Shown here: positions 33,483 through 41,774 of the stretch, piece after piece
Numbering within the stretch: the first letter of the stretch is position 1
How the letters are laid out: each line of letters begins with the position of its first letter
Notes under the pieces: generated by a model
The model's database searches: none
Told to the model about the DNA's origin: nothing
What the model saw: only the letters and a program-made list of their open reading frames with translations
Translations under genes and position numbers: made by a program
NCBI RefSeq assembly: GCF_000018865.1
Contig: NC_010175.1
Coordinates: 2,666,001 to 2,730,000, forward strand
DNA length: 64,000 nt
Direction of reading: 5' to 3'
Origin: Chloroflexus aurantiacus J-10-fl
GTDB lineage: Bacteria; Chloroflexota; Chloroflexia; Chloroflexales; Chloroflexaceae

Positions 33483-34538
33483 CTACCTGCGCGAGAGGGC
33501 CAGATGTGCTTCGTGCAAGAGTCGTTCGGTGGTGTCCCAACCCACACAGCCATCGGTGAGCGAGACGCCGTAGCGGAGCATACTCCGGTCGGCAACCAGC
33601 GGTTGCTTGCCCTCAAAGAGATTGCTCTCCAGCATCATGCCGATGATCGGCAATGGTTCCTCTACCATATACCCAAGCACCGTTTGCCAGACGGCCTCCT
33701 GCCGGCGAAAATCACTGCCGGAGTTGGCATGACTACAGTCAATCATCACTGCGGGCTGTCGTTCGGCTTCACGCATCAGGCGGGTGGTCTGGACGATATA
33801 CTCCAGGTGATAGTTCGGCCCATGCCGCCCACCGCGCAAGATGACAAAGCTATCGGGGTTGCCGGTTGTGCGCACGACGGCACTGCGCCCGTCTTCATCG
33901 ATGCCCAGAAAGCTGTGCGGTACTGCGGCGGAAACGCAGGCATTGACGGCAACCTGAATCCCGCCGTCGGTGCCATTTTTGAACCCGACCGGCATCGAGA
34001 CACCGCTGGCTAGCGCCCGATGAGTCTGCGCTTCACTCGTGCGGGCACCGATAGTTGCCAGGCTGATCTGATCGTCGAGGTACTGTGGGCTGATCGGATC
34101 GAGCATCTCGGTCGCAACCGGTACCCCTAGCTCATTGATCGCCAGCAGCAATTGTCGGGCAATGCGGAGACCGGCAGCCATATCAAAGGAACCATCGAGG
34201 TGTGGGTCGTTAATCAGGCCGCGCCAGCCTACTGTCGTTCGTGGTTTTTCGAGGTAGGCCCGCATTACGATAACCAACTGATCGCCCAATGGCTTTTGCA
34301 ATGCCTGCAAACGGCGGGCATATTCAAGGGCTGCTTCGGGATCGTGGATCGAGCACGGGCCAACGACCATGATGCGGCGCTGGTCTTCACCGCGTAAAAT
34401 GCGTCGAATAGCAGCACGGGTTTCAGCGACCGTATGCGCTGCCGCCGGTGTGATCGGTAATTCGTTTTTCAACGCTCGCGGTGGTTGGAGAGGGGTTAAT
34501 TCGCGAACGTGCAGGTTAGCTAAAGGTGTCTGGTTCAT
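33483..34538 (-). CDS. 3-deoxy-7-phosphoheptulonate (DAHP) synthase, type I
   Basis: About 351 residues; condenses phosphoenolpyruvate and erythrose-4-phosphate as the first step to aromatic amino acids. Family marks: VVGPCSIHDPEAALEYARRL, YLEKPRTTVGWRGLINDPHLDGS, GARTSEAQTHR, GFKNGTDG and MIDCSHANSGSDFRRQ with the metal-binding Cys, His and Glu/Asp set. The size and the N-terminal extension fit the AroF/AroG/AroH class, which is usually feedback-inhibited by Phe, Tyr or Trp. The start was set at ATG 34538; the frame extends to TTG 34556. A DapA-like gene lies 97 bp upstream on the same strand. Confidence 0.93.
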   Translation of the reverse strand: MNQTPLANLHVRELTPLQPPRALKNELPITPAAAHTVAETRAAIRRILRGEDQRRIMVVGPCSIHDPEAALEYARRLQALQKPLGDQLVIVMRAYLEKPRTTVGWRGLINDPHLDGSFDMAAGLRIARQLLLAINELGVPVATEMLDPISPQYLDDQISLATIGARTSEAQTHRALASGVSMPVGFKNGTDGGIQVAVNACVSAAVPHSFLGIDEDGRSAVVRTTGNPDSFVILRGGRHGPNYHLEYIVQTTRLMREAERQPAVMIDCSHANSGSDFRRQEAVWQTVLGYMVEEPLPIIGMMLESNLFEGKQPLVADRSMLRYGVSLTDGCVGWDTTERLLHEAHLALSRR

Positions 34539-34635
34539 ACCGTTGCCAGTTCTCAATGTGTTCTCGTTACAGGTAGTATAACGCGAGTCAAGGGTTGGCT
34601 TGCCTCATTCGGCTGCTGTCCGGCTGACCGGCAGG

Positions 34636-35535
34636 TCAGGGCGTTGTACCGGCCATGATCCGCTCGTAAGCAGCACGGAGAGCAGCGACCTCCTCGTTAC
34701 TCAAGGGCAGCAACGGAAGCCGCAGCGCCGTTTCCGGCAAGTCACTTGTCCAGGTTAATGCCGCTTTGAGCGCTGGTGGTGTGTTGATCGGGTTCACCAG
34801 ATCGCGTACAGCGCTTAGGCGAGCCTGGGCTGCCGCTACATCACCACCCTGATGGAACGCATCGAACACTGCACGGGCCAGTTTCGGAAACGCACTGGAG
34901 AGCGCCGTAATAGCGCCGGCAGCGCCACCGGCCAGAGCACGGGCAATCAGGCGATCACTACCGGTGAAGATGCGTAATTGCGGGTAGCTGTCAATGAGCA
35001 TCTTAGAGTGTTCCCAATCGCCACTACTGTCTTTCAAACCGTAAAACTGGGTGCCGTGGCTCGCCAGCAAGCCATCGATGATAGTCCTCGTGATCGGCAC
35101 CCCGGTCACCTGCGGAATATGGTACAGCATCACGCGCGCATCGGCCGGTAACGCATCGCACAGTGCCCGGAAGTAGGCCAGAATGCCGGTTTCGTCCGGT
35201 TGCTTGATGTAGAACGGCGGCATGACCAGAATCGCATCAACACCCAGATCAATCGCTGCCCGGCTCAGCGCAATCGTATCGGTAAGCGCAGCACAGCCGG
35301 TACCGGCAATCACGCTCAACTCCCCCCGGTGCGCCATTATGATCTCAAGGGTGCGGATTCGCTCGGCCACACTCATCGACGGCCCCTCACCGGTGGTGCC
35401 CAGCGCCAGCACACCGTGGAGTCCGCCATCAGCCAGAAAGCGCAGGTATCCCGGCAACCACTCGTAATCCACCGGGCCAACATCACTGGTGAAGGGGGTA
35501 AGCATTGCGCTGATAATCCCACGAGGCTCTGCCAT
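34636..35535 (-). CDS. dihydrodipicolinate synthase/N-acetylneuraminate lyase family aldolase
   Basis: 299 residues of the class I aldolase DapA family. LGTTGEGPSMSVAER (near 45-59) binds the substrate carboxylate. The Schiff-base lysine is in FYGLKDSSGDW and the catalytic tyrosine in VMLYHIPQVTGV. Classical DapA has YNVPxRT; here YHIPQVTG replaces it, so the substrate may be another 2-keto acid rather than aspartate semialdehyde. It is annotated at the family level for that reason. It ends 97 bp before the DAHP synthase start and may share a transcript. Divergent from the RmlA-like gene. Confidence 0.82.
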   Translation of the reverse strand: MAEPRGIISAMLTPFTSDVGPVDYEWLPGYLRFLADGGLHGVLALGTTGEGPSMSVAERIRTLEIIMAHRGELSVIAGTGCAALTDTIALSRAAIDLGVDAILVMPPFYIKQPDETGILAYFRALCDALPADARVMLYHIPQVTGVPITRTIIDGLLASHGTQFYGLKDSSGDWEHSKMLIDSYPQLRIFTGSDRLIARALAGGAAGAITALSSAFPKLARAVFDAFHQGGDVAAAQARLSAVRDLVNPINTPPALKAALTWTSDLPETALRLPLLPLSNEEVAALRAAYERIMAGTTP

Positions 35536-35659
35536 ATGAATGTCTCCTTCCTGTTCTCATGTCCTCCGTTGACTCTACCATAAGTTGCCGTTTCCGCGAC
35601 ATGGTGTAGAATCAAGCAGCAGCAAGCGTGATCAGGTTTGACCATAGAAAAGGCGGTTT

Positions 35660-36727
35660 ATGAAAGGTCTTGTGCTCAGTGGCGGTAAAGGAACTCGACT
35701 GCGACCGATTACCTACACCAGTGCAAAACAGCTTGTGCCGGTTGCCAACAAGCCGGTCTTGTTTCGGGTAATCGAAGCGATCCGCGACGCCGGAATTACC
35801 GACATCGGGATTGTTATTGGCGATACCGGTGATGAGATTCGCTCAGCGGTGGGCAATGGTCGGCGCTGGGGCGTGAAAATTTCGTACATCCCGCAAGAAG
35901 CACCCCTGGGACTGGCCCATGCCGTGAAAATCAGTCGTGACTTTCTCGGTGATGACCGGTTTGTGATGTTTTTGGGCGATAACTGCATTCAGGGTGGGAT
36001 CAGTCCGTTAATCGAGCAATTTGGGCGGAGCGATTACAATGCCCAGATTGTGTTGAAAAAGGTCAGCGATCCGCGCTCGTTTGGTGTCGCCGAACTCGAT
36101 GATGAGGGTCGGGTCGTGCGTCTGGTTGAGAAGCCGCGTGAGCCGAAGTCGGATCTGGCGCTGGTCGGTATCTACATGTTCGATCACCATATTTTTGAAG
36201 CGGTTGAGGCAATCAGACCATCAGCACGCGGTGAACTTGAGATTACCGACGCTATCCAGTGGCTGGTAAGCAACGGCTACAACGTGTATCCCTACGTTCA
36301 CGAGGGCTGGTGGATCGACACCGGGAAGAAGGATGATATGCTGGAAGCCAATCGCCTGGTGCTCGAAGAGCTGGAACCTTCAGTGCAAGGGTATGTTGAC
36401 CGCGACTCGCAGTTGATCGGCAAGGTGATCATCGAGCCAGGTGCAGAAATCATCAATAGCACGATCCGTGGCCCGGCAATTATTGGTGAGCATACCCGGA
36501 TCGTGAACGCCTATGTCGGCCCGTTCACCTCAATCTATCACCACTGCCACATTGAGGAATGTGAGATCGAGCATAGCATTGTGCTTGAATACTGCACGAT
36601 CCGTGGTCTGCCACACCGCCTGGAAGATAGCCTGATCGGGCGGAATGTCGAGATCGGGCGTAGTCCATTGCGGCCAAAGGCGTATCGGTTTATGCTCGGG
36701 GATAACAGTTCGGTCGGCGTATTGTGA
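35660..36727 (+). CDS. glucose-1-phosphate thymidylyltransferase, long form
   Basis: 355 residues; makes dTDP-glucose (or another NDP-sugar) from the sugar-1-phosphate. The nucleotide-binding signature GLVLSGGKGTRLRPITYTSA lies at the N-terminus and FVMFLGDNCIQGG holds the metal aspartate. WWIDTGKKDDMLEAN ends the catalytic domain at about residue 225. The last 120 residues form hexapeptide-like repeats of a left-handed beta helix (IIEPGAEIINSTIRGPAIIG, then IIxN-type turns). This is the long type found in archaea and actinobacteria rather than the short RmlA. The product may feed surface glycans together with the reductase at 37615. Confidence 0.88.
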   Translation: MKGLVLSGGKGTRLRPITYTSAKQLVPVANKPVLFRVIEAIRDAGITDIGIVIGDTGDEIRSAVGNGRRWGVKISYIPQEAPLGLAHAVKISRDFLGDDRFVMFLGDNCIQGGISPLIEQFGRSDYNAQIVLKKVSDPRSFGVAELDDEGRVVRLVEKPREPKSDLALVGIYMFDHHIFEAVEAIRPSARGELEITDAIQWLVSNGYNVYPYVHEGWWIDTGKKDDMLEANRLVLEELEPSVQGYVDRDSQLIGKVIIEPGAEIINSTIRGPAIIGEHTRIVNAYVGPFTSIYHHCHIEECEIEHSIVLEYCTIRGLPHRLEDSLIGRNVEIGRSPLRPKAYRFMLGDNSSVGVL

Positions 36728-36735
36728 GATCGGTT

Positions 36736-37611
36736 CTACGCCGTCTCATCGGCGGCGATCTCCAGCCAGATCGCGTAGACGGTATTTTTCGCCACATTCA
36801 GATCTTGCGCAGTCTGCCGAACTGCGGCGCTGGCACTCAATCCCTGAGCACGCAGGCGCCGCAGGTGGGCGGCAATGGTTGCCGGTTCAGCCGCTGGAGC
36901 TGCTGCACGTAGCCGGTGTCGTTCGCGTTTGCGGCTCTCCGTCTGCGCGGCACCGGCGATCACGATAGTGAACTCTCCACGTGGTGGCTGATGCGTAAAG
37001 TGTTCGATCAGCTCACCCGCCGTCCCGCGCATAATCATCTCGAATCGCTTGGTGAGATCGTTGGCAATGGCGATCTGACGGGCACCAAGAACATCGCCAA
37101 TATCGGCGAGTGCCTCTAATAGCCGGTGTGGGGTCTCGAAGCAGATGATCGTCAGCGTCAGATCGGCAATGTCGCTCAGTAACTCACGGCGCTCGCGTTG
37201 CTGGCGGGGGAGAAAGCCGATAAAGGCGAACCGGTCAGTTGCCATGCCCGACGCAATCAATGCGGCCAATGGTGCGCTGGGGCCGGGCACCGGTACGATG
37301 GTGTGGCCGGCGGCCAGACAGGCCTGCACCAGCTCCTGACCGGGATCGGCAATGGCCGGCGTACCCGCATCAGAGACGAGCGCAACATCACCGGTTTGCA
37401 GCGCAGCCAGCAGATCAGCCTGACGGGCCAGTTTGTTGTGCTCGTGGTACGAGATACAGGGAGTGGTGATCTGGTAGTGATCGAGCAAGATACGGGTATG
37501 GCGCGTATCTTCAGCAGCAATCAGACGTACCTCGCGCAGGATGCGTAATGCGCGGAGCGTGATGTCTTCGAGATTGCCGATTGGTGTGGCAACAAGGTAG
37601 AGTGTTCCCAT
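36736..37611 (-). CDS. rsmI: 16S rRNA 2'-O-ribose C1402 methyltransferase RsmI
   Basis: 291 residues. The tetrapyrrole-methylase-like fold has the N-terminal GTLYLVATPIGNLEDITLRAL, then IAAEDTRHTRILLDHY, LVSDAGTPAIADPG, VPVPGPSAPLAALIASG and FVGFLPRQ-type sequence, all diagnostic of RsmI. It methylates the 2'-OH of C1402 in 16S rRNA. The C-terminal region (about 235-290) contains a predicted helix-turn-helix RNA-binding part with QGLSASAAVRQTAQDLNV. Stop and start are separated by only 3 bp from the reductase gene upstream, so both are in one operon. It converges on the nucleotidyltransferase gene with 8 bp between stops. Confidence 0.94.
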   Translation of the reverse strand: MGTLYLVATPIGNLEDITLRALRILREVRLIAAEDTRHTRILLDHYQITTPCISYHEHNKLARQADLLAALQTGDVALVSDAGTPAIADPGQELVQACLAAGHTIVPVPGPSAPLAALIASGMATDRFAFIGFLPRQQRERRELLSDIADLTLTIICFETPHRLLEALADIGDVLGARQIAIANDLTKRFEMIMRGTAGELIEHFTHQPPRGEFTIVIAGAAQTESRKRERHRLRAAAPAAEPATIAAHLRRLRAQGLSASAAVRQTAQDLNVAKNTVYAIWLEIAADETA

Positions 37612-37614
37612 ACA

Positions 37615-38592
37615 TCAAATCTGCGTGCGCTGGTTGCTGCCTATCTGTTGACGCCAGTAATCAAGCACTTCAGCCACGATCTGCTCGATCCCGATTTCGG
37701 GTTGCCAGCCGGTAGCTGCGCGCAGTTTGCGGTTGTCTCCCTGGAGGATCGGCTCATCGACCGGGCGCAGGCGGGCCGGATCGACCTGTACGGTCACCGG
37801 TACGCGCCCCATTGCAATCACCATATCCACAATATCACCGATGCGTACCGCCTGCCCCGAACAGAGGTTATACACCTCACCCGGCGTACCGTGTTCCAGC
37901 AGTAGCCAGAGTGCCCGGGCAACATCGCGGGTATGGGTGAAATCACGTTTGGGTGACAGATTGCCGACATACATAACCGGTTCCTGCTGCCCGGCCTCGA
38001 TTAACGCCATCTGGCGACAGAAGGTTTGGATCGAGCAACGATCTCCCTGGCGGGGGCCGACATGGTTAAACGAACGAGTCACCACCACGTGCAACCCGTA
38101 ACTGGCGTGGTATTGCAGGCCACTCAATTCAGCAGCAACTTTGCTCACCCCGTATGGACTGGCCGGTCGTAAGGGATGGTCCTCGCTGATCGGCACCTCA
38201 TCAGGGCGAACCGGCCCATATTCGGCACTGGTACCGGCAATATGAATACGCGCCTTCGGCACGTGCCGGCGCGCTGCTTCAAGCAGGTTGATGGTGCCTT
38301 CCACATTAGCCCGCATCGTCAGAATCGGCGCGTCCCAGGAAGCACTGGGGTAGCTCTGCGCTGCGAGGTGAAAGATGCGATCTGGGCGTGCGGTGGCAAT
38401 GGCCCGATCTATCGCAAACGCATCTTCAATATCGCCCTCATGAATGGTGATCCGTCCGATCAAATGTTCAATTGGACGCGGATCACTACGCCAGCGCTTG
38501 AAGGCGTGAATGTCCACGCCAGGTATTGTCAACAGATAATCGGCCAGAAAACTGCCGACCGGCCCGGTAATACCGGTAATAAAGACCCGCAT
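37615..38592 (-). CDS. NAD-dependent epimerase/dehydratase, GDP-6-deoxy-4-keto-mannose reductase-like
   Basis: 325 residues; extended short-chain dehydrogenase. The N-terminal ITGITGPVGSFLADYLL forms the nucleotide-binding loop (GxxGxxG), FHLAAQSYPSASW and ANVEGTINLLEAAR follow, and the catalytic residues are Ser/Thr plus YGVSK. The segment RSFNHVGPRQGD is typical of GDP-mannose dehydratases and of Rmd reductases. The length is near that of Rmd (about 300-325). It probably makes GDP-D-rhamnose or a related deoxysugar for surface glycans. No GDP-mannose 4,6-dehydratase gene lies beside it, so the exact reaction is uncertain. Confidence 0.8.
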   Translation of the reverse strand: MRVFITGITGPVGSFLADYLLTIPGVDIHAFKRWRSDPRPIEHLIGRITIHEGDIEDAFAIDRAIATARPDRIFHLAAQSYPSASWDAPILTMRANVEGTINLLEAARRHVPKARIHIAGTSAEYGPVRPDEVPISEDHPLRPASPYGVSKVAAELSGLQYHASYGLHVVVTRSFNHVGPRQGDRCSIQTFCRQMALIEAGQQEPVMYVGNLSPKRDFTHTRDVARALWLLLEHGTPGEVYNLCSGQAVRIGDIVDMVIAMGRVPVTVQVDPARLRPVDEPILQGDNRKLRAATGWQPEIGIEQIVAEVLDYWRQQIGSNQRTQI

Positions 38593-38799
38593 AACACCTC
38601 CTCGTTACAGCCGTCGCCTATCATACCACGTTTGGTCGGCAGGCAGGCGCAGGAGACGATCTGAACAGGTTGTGCGGGTTGTGGGGGCGAAGGCGACTTC
38701 CCGATTCACAGTACCCACATCGTGATGCTACATTGCTGGTGTCATAGAAGTCACGATGCGCTATCTACCATCGCCCCGACGATCCATCTCAGCGCTGCT

Positions 38800-38826
38800 A
38801 TCCCTTGGGAGCACGAGCCTCCGGCT
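38800..38826 (+). repeat. dispersed hairpin repeat, copy 2 (decayed)
   Basis: CCCTTGGGA, then CACGAGCCTCCGGCTTGG, shares its core with 5001-5030. The downstream arm has TTGG instead of TCGC, so the hairpin is weakened. Confidence 0.5.
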
Positions 38827-39171
38827 TGGCGGGCTTTCCATTACCCATAACGCTATCGGTACCATCCGCGTGTATCATCAGGGAGGATCACAGCCTGCGC
38901 TTCTCCGGGCATTACCGCTCGGCACCAGCCCTGTCGTGACTCCAAACCTATCCGGTTCATACGTCCATCGCGGCAGGGATCACCAACGGCAGCCGGATGA
39001 ATACCGTGGTGGCGGACGGGGATGGCTTGCTGGGTGGGACAGGACTGGGTGTGTCCCAGACGGGCGCTCATCCCTGCCCTTGGCGTTGCTGCCCTCTGAG
39101 TGGACATCATCAGGTGCTAGCCGATGACCATTGTCATCCTGTGGAAAGCGGCAACATCTCGCACCGGCAGT

Positions 39172-39201
39172 GGTAGGGGCGCACGGCCGTGCGCCCCTAC
39201 C
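39172..39201. repeat. perfect 30-bp palindrome
   Basis: The left arm GGTAGGGGCGCACGG is followed at once by its exact reverse complement, giving a 30-bp uninterrupted palindrome. The CGCCCCTAC end is also used by the hairpin repeats at 45390-45912. It is a REP-like or MITE-like element in non-coding DNA. Confidence 0.7.
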
Positions 39202-39339
39202 GGGAACGGCCAGAACATCCCTGTTGGCTCGTGACACGACCGATGCATCACTAGCTACCTGCGACATGTGGGTAATGCATAGCTGGCGGGGCGGGTTGGG
39301 GTGGAGACAAATAAGAGTAGTACCCTGGGTTCCTTATCC

Positions 39340-39388
39340 TCTGTGCTGTATTTGTCCCCACAGAGACACGGAGGTCGCAGAGGGTAGT
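39340..39388. repeat. degenerate CACAGAGACAC repeat
   Basis: CCTCTGTGC, then CCACAGAGACACGGAGG, followed by CGCAGAGG, is a diverged copy of the inverted repeats found at 44176-44323. Confidence 0.5.
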
Positions 39389-39480
39389 AGAGGAATAAAT
39401 TAATGCAACAACTTGGGTTAAAAAAGCGCATTCCTCATTCCATCCCGTGACCTACCGCACACCGCCACCTTGCCAATCTC

Positions 39481-39489
39481 TGCTATACT
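39481..39489 (+). promoter_or_regulatory. extended -10 promoter of the CBS gene
   Basis: TGCTATACT has the TGn extension and a 5/6 -10 hexamer. It lies 85 bp upstream of the ATG at 39574, giving a leader of about 78 nt. No matching -35 is seen. Confidence 0.5.
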
Positions 39490-39573
39490 AAAGAAGAGTT
39501 GTTTGAGCAACCATTCTCGTGAATAATGTCACGATTGCAGATAACAGCAGGTTGAAATGAAAGGTAAAGCGGA

Positions 39574-40041
39574 ATGAAGGCGCGTGAGATCATGACCAAA
39601 AATGTGGTGTGCGTCACTGATGATGCTGCCGTAGAGGATGCCGCCCGCTTGATGACACGCAATCGGATCAGTGGTCTACCGGTTGTTAACCCCCAGGGTA
39701 TGCTGGTAGGCCTCGTCACCGAGCACGACCTGATCGCCAAAGAGGGGCGTACTGTTAAAGAAATTATGACCCGAAGTGTAATCAGTGTCAGCCCCGACAC
39801 CGAAGTTGAGCAGATTCAGCATCTGCTTACCAACCAGCGTATTCGGCGGGTACCGGTCGTTGAAAACGGCAAAGTTGTAGGCATTGTCAGCCGTTCCGAT
39901 CTCGTGCGCCAGATTGCAATGCGTTGGGTCTGCGGCGTATGTGGCGAGATTGTCCGTGCGCTTGAAGCACCCAAACACTGCCCGCGTTGTGGAGCCGATA
40001 CGCATGCCTTTACCCACGAGGTGGTTCCGCCAGGGATGTAA
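39574..40041 (+). CDS. CBS-domain pair protein with C-terminal zinc ribbon
   Basis: 155 residues. Two CBS repeats (about 1-58 and 60-118: MKAREIMTKNVVCV and VKEIMTRSVISVSP mark the starts) form a Bateman module that usually binds adenine nucleotides. A rubredoxin-like ribbon follows at about 122-146 with two CxxC knuckles (WVCGVCGEIV and HCPRCGAD). The small size, with no enzyme domain, suggests a free-standing energy or redox sensor. It has its own extended -10 promoter. The long gap before pdhA makes co-transcription with the dehydrogenase unlikely. Confidence 0.88.
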   Translation: MKAREIMTKNVVCVTDDAAVEDAARLMTRNRISGLPVVNPQGMLVGLVTEHDLIAKEGRTVKEIMTRSVISVSPDTEVEQIQHLLTNQRIRRVPVVENGKVVGIVSRSDLVRQIAMRWVCGVCGEIVRALEAPKHCPRCGADTHAFTHEVVPPGM

Positions 40042-40608
40042 TGTCGTTGAGCGTGTACTGGTTTCTGGTGAACCCGATTGTGAGAAGATGCCCGGCATCA
40101 ATTATCACTCTTCATCGTTGTGTACGCGCGGTGAGTGATACATAATAGCAACAGGTATGCCATTTCATATCGTCGATCTCGCTGCCAGACGGTGTAAAGA
40201 TGTCCGGGCTTGAGACTATCTGTTGGCATACACCTCACAAAAGATGTATCACGCCAACTGACCTGTGTTATTACGCTGTAAGCACTTCTACAACCAAAAC
40301 GATGCATGTGCATCACAGCTACACAGGGGCTATCTGCTTACCTAAGCTGATGGCAATGCAAATTCGTGCATAGTACGTTTTGCAAGTGTCCCATCAGTCA
40401 TGTACCAATCTGGCATTGCAACCTGACTGTCCAGCATTAACTACCATTGGGCGCAATCCCAGACCTGCGGGTCGGGTGAAATATAGAGCGCAATTCACGC
40501 TCGTGGGAGCGTGGTACAGGGATCAGACGGCGGACCAAAACGGCTAAAACAACCCAAACCCTCAGCAAGCCGGAGCGGAACGCCCAGCATACGAGAGGAG
40601 TTCTCACT
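40042..40608. other. long region upstream of pdhA with promoter-like and hairpin sequences
   Basis: No gene. A good sigma-70-like promoter, TTGTGT-17 bp-CATAAT (40118-40123, 40141-40146), is followed by a hairpin with arms GTTGGC/GCCAAC (40222-40227, 40253-40258). Near pdhA two mutually exclusive hairpins share one arm: GAGCG/CGCTC (40486-40490, 40498-40502) and CACGCTC/GAGCGTG (40496-40502, 40507-40513). The pdhA leader could therefore be long and structured. No known riboswitch consensus was recognised. Confidence 0.4.
40118..40146 (+). promoter_or_regulatory. candidate sigma-70 promoter
   Basis: TTGTGT, 17-bp spacer, CATAAT. It would start a transcript near 40153, about 455 nt ahead of pdhA; a separate small RNA is also possible. 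Confidence 0.35.
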
Positions 40609-41682
40609 ATGGCCGAAGTAGCCGAGACGGCTCAGCCCCTACTTGAACGCGCCACCGCCGACGAACTTAAGCATTATTACTATCAAATGCTATTGTTGCG
40701 TCGGTTTGAAGAGCGCGCCGGCGAGATGTATGTAAAAGCTAAAATTGGCGGATACTGCCACCTCAATCTCGGTGAAGAGGCAACCATCGTTGGTCTGATG
40801 GCTGCCCTGACTCCAGACGACTACATCTTCACTAATTATCGCGAGCACGGTTACATTATTGCGCGCGGTGTTCCCCCTGGCCCGGTGATGGCCGAATTGT
40901 TCGGTAAGGAAACGGGTGTCTCTGGTGGTCGTGGCGGTTCGATGCATCTGTTCGACCGCAAGACCAATTTTATGGGTGGCTATGCCATCGTTGGTGGTCA
41001 GGTACCGCTGGCAGTCGGTGCAGCCTATGCACTGCGTTACCAGAACAAGCCCGGTGTGGTTGTTGCCCAGATGGGTGACGGTACGACGAACATCGGGGCA
41101 TTTTACGAGTCGCTGAACCTGGCGAAACTCTGGAAGTGTCCGGTGCTCTTCTTCATCGTTAATAACGGCTACGGTATGGGCACCTCGGTCGAGGCCGGTT
41201 CATCAGAGCCGGATTTGTGGAAGAAAGGTGCTTCCTTCCGCATCCACGGCGAGCGCGTTGATGGTACCGATGTCCTGGCTGTGCGCGATGTCGTTCGCCG
41301 CTTGCGGGCACGCGCCGAAGCCGAAGGCGAGCCGGCGATTATCGATGCCGTGAGCTTCCGCTTCCGTGGCCATTCGGTGATCGACTCGGATCGCTACCGT
41401 GACCCGGAGGCTGTGCGGCGGGGACGCGAGTTGTACGACCCGATTCGGAAGTTTGCTACCCTCCTGCTTGACCATGGGGTCGTTGACGATGCCTGGTTGA
41501 AGGGCATCGCCGAACAAGTTGAGCGTGAAGTGCAAGAGGCCATCGATTTCGCGAACAATAGCCCTGATCCGAAATTCGAGGACCTCTACAAATATATGTA
41601 CGCCACACCGGTACCCAACACACCAACCGCCGAAGATGCCATTCGGGCAGTGAAGATCAATCGCGGCGAGTTTGATGTGTAA
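40609..41682 (+). CDS. pdhA: pyruvate dehydrogenase E1 component, alpha subunit
   Basis: 357 residues; the thiamine-diphosphate-dependent E1 decarboxylates pyruvate and passes the acetyl group to E2-bound lipoate. The ThDP-binding motif GDGTTNIGAFYESLNLAKLWKCP begins with GDG near residue 148 and ends in NN (residues about 181-182, IVNNGYGM). The phosphorylation-loop-like RGHSVIDSDRYRDPEAV and the GGRGGSMHLFD segment are typical of E1 alpha. It begins a pdhA-pdhB-pdhC operon. GAGAGGAG stands before the ATG. A branched-chain 2-oxoacid E1 is the alternative, but the sequence pattern fits pyruvate better. Confidence 0.93.
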   Translation: MAEVAETAQPLLERATADELKHYYYQMLLLRRFEERAGEMYVKAKIGGYCHLNLGEEATIVGLMAALTPDDYIFTNYREHGYIIARGVPPGPVMAELFGKETGVSGGRGGSMHLFDRKTNFMGGYAIVGGQVPLAVGAAYALRYQNKPGVVVAQMGDGTTNIGAFYESLNLAKLWKCPVLFFIVNNGYGMGTSVEAGSSEPDLWKKGASFRIHGERVDGTDVLAVRDVVRRLRARAEAEGEPAIIDAVSFRFRGHSVIDSDRYRDPEAVRRGRELYDPIRKFATLLLDHGVVDDAWLKGIAEQVEREVQEAIDFANNSPDPKFEDLYKYMYATPVPNTPTAEDAIRAVKINRGEFDV

Positions 41683-41774
41683 CGATGTGAGAGTACGTAA
41701 CGCATGTATCTGATCAATAAGTTCCGCGATAGCCGGCCATACATCCGGCAATTGTTGAATGCAAAGAGGTTTCT

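Larger units (their letters stand above)
38593..39573. other. 980-bp gene-free region with several dispersed repeats
   Basis: Short ORFs here have odd composition and no family features, so none is called. Held in this interval: a decayed copy of the GAGCCTCCGGCT repeat (about 38800-38826), a perfect 30-bp palindrome (39172-39201), a degenerate CACAGAGACAC repeat (about 39340-39388), and the promoter of the CBS gene at its right end. Confidence 0.5.

Noticed and set aside
38756-39127. Plus-strand ORF of 123 codons in the repeat-rich gap
   Set aside because: Composition is rich in Arg, Ser and Gly, it covers a dispersed repeat, and there is no ribosome site or domain.
39470-39489. Standard -35/-10 pair before the CBS gene
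   Set aside because: TTGCCA lies only 8 bp from TATACT, too close for sigma-70; the extended -10 alone is kept.
40042-40608. Known riboswitch (cobalamin, TPP, SAM, c-di-GMP) ahead of pdhA
   Set aside because: None of the consensus cores I can recognise is present; only generic hairpins are seen.
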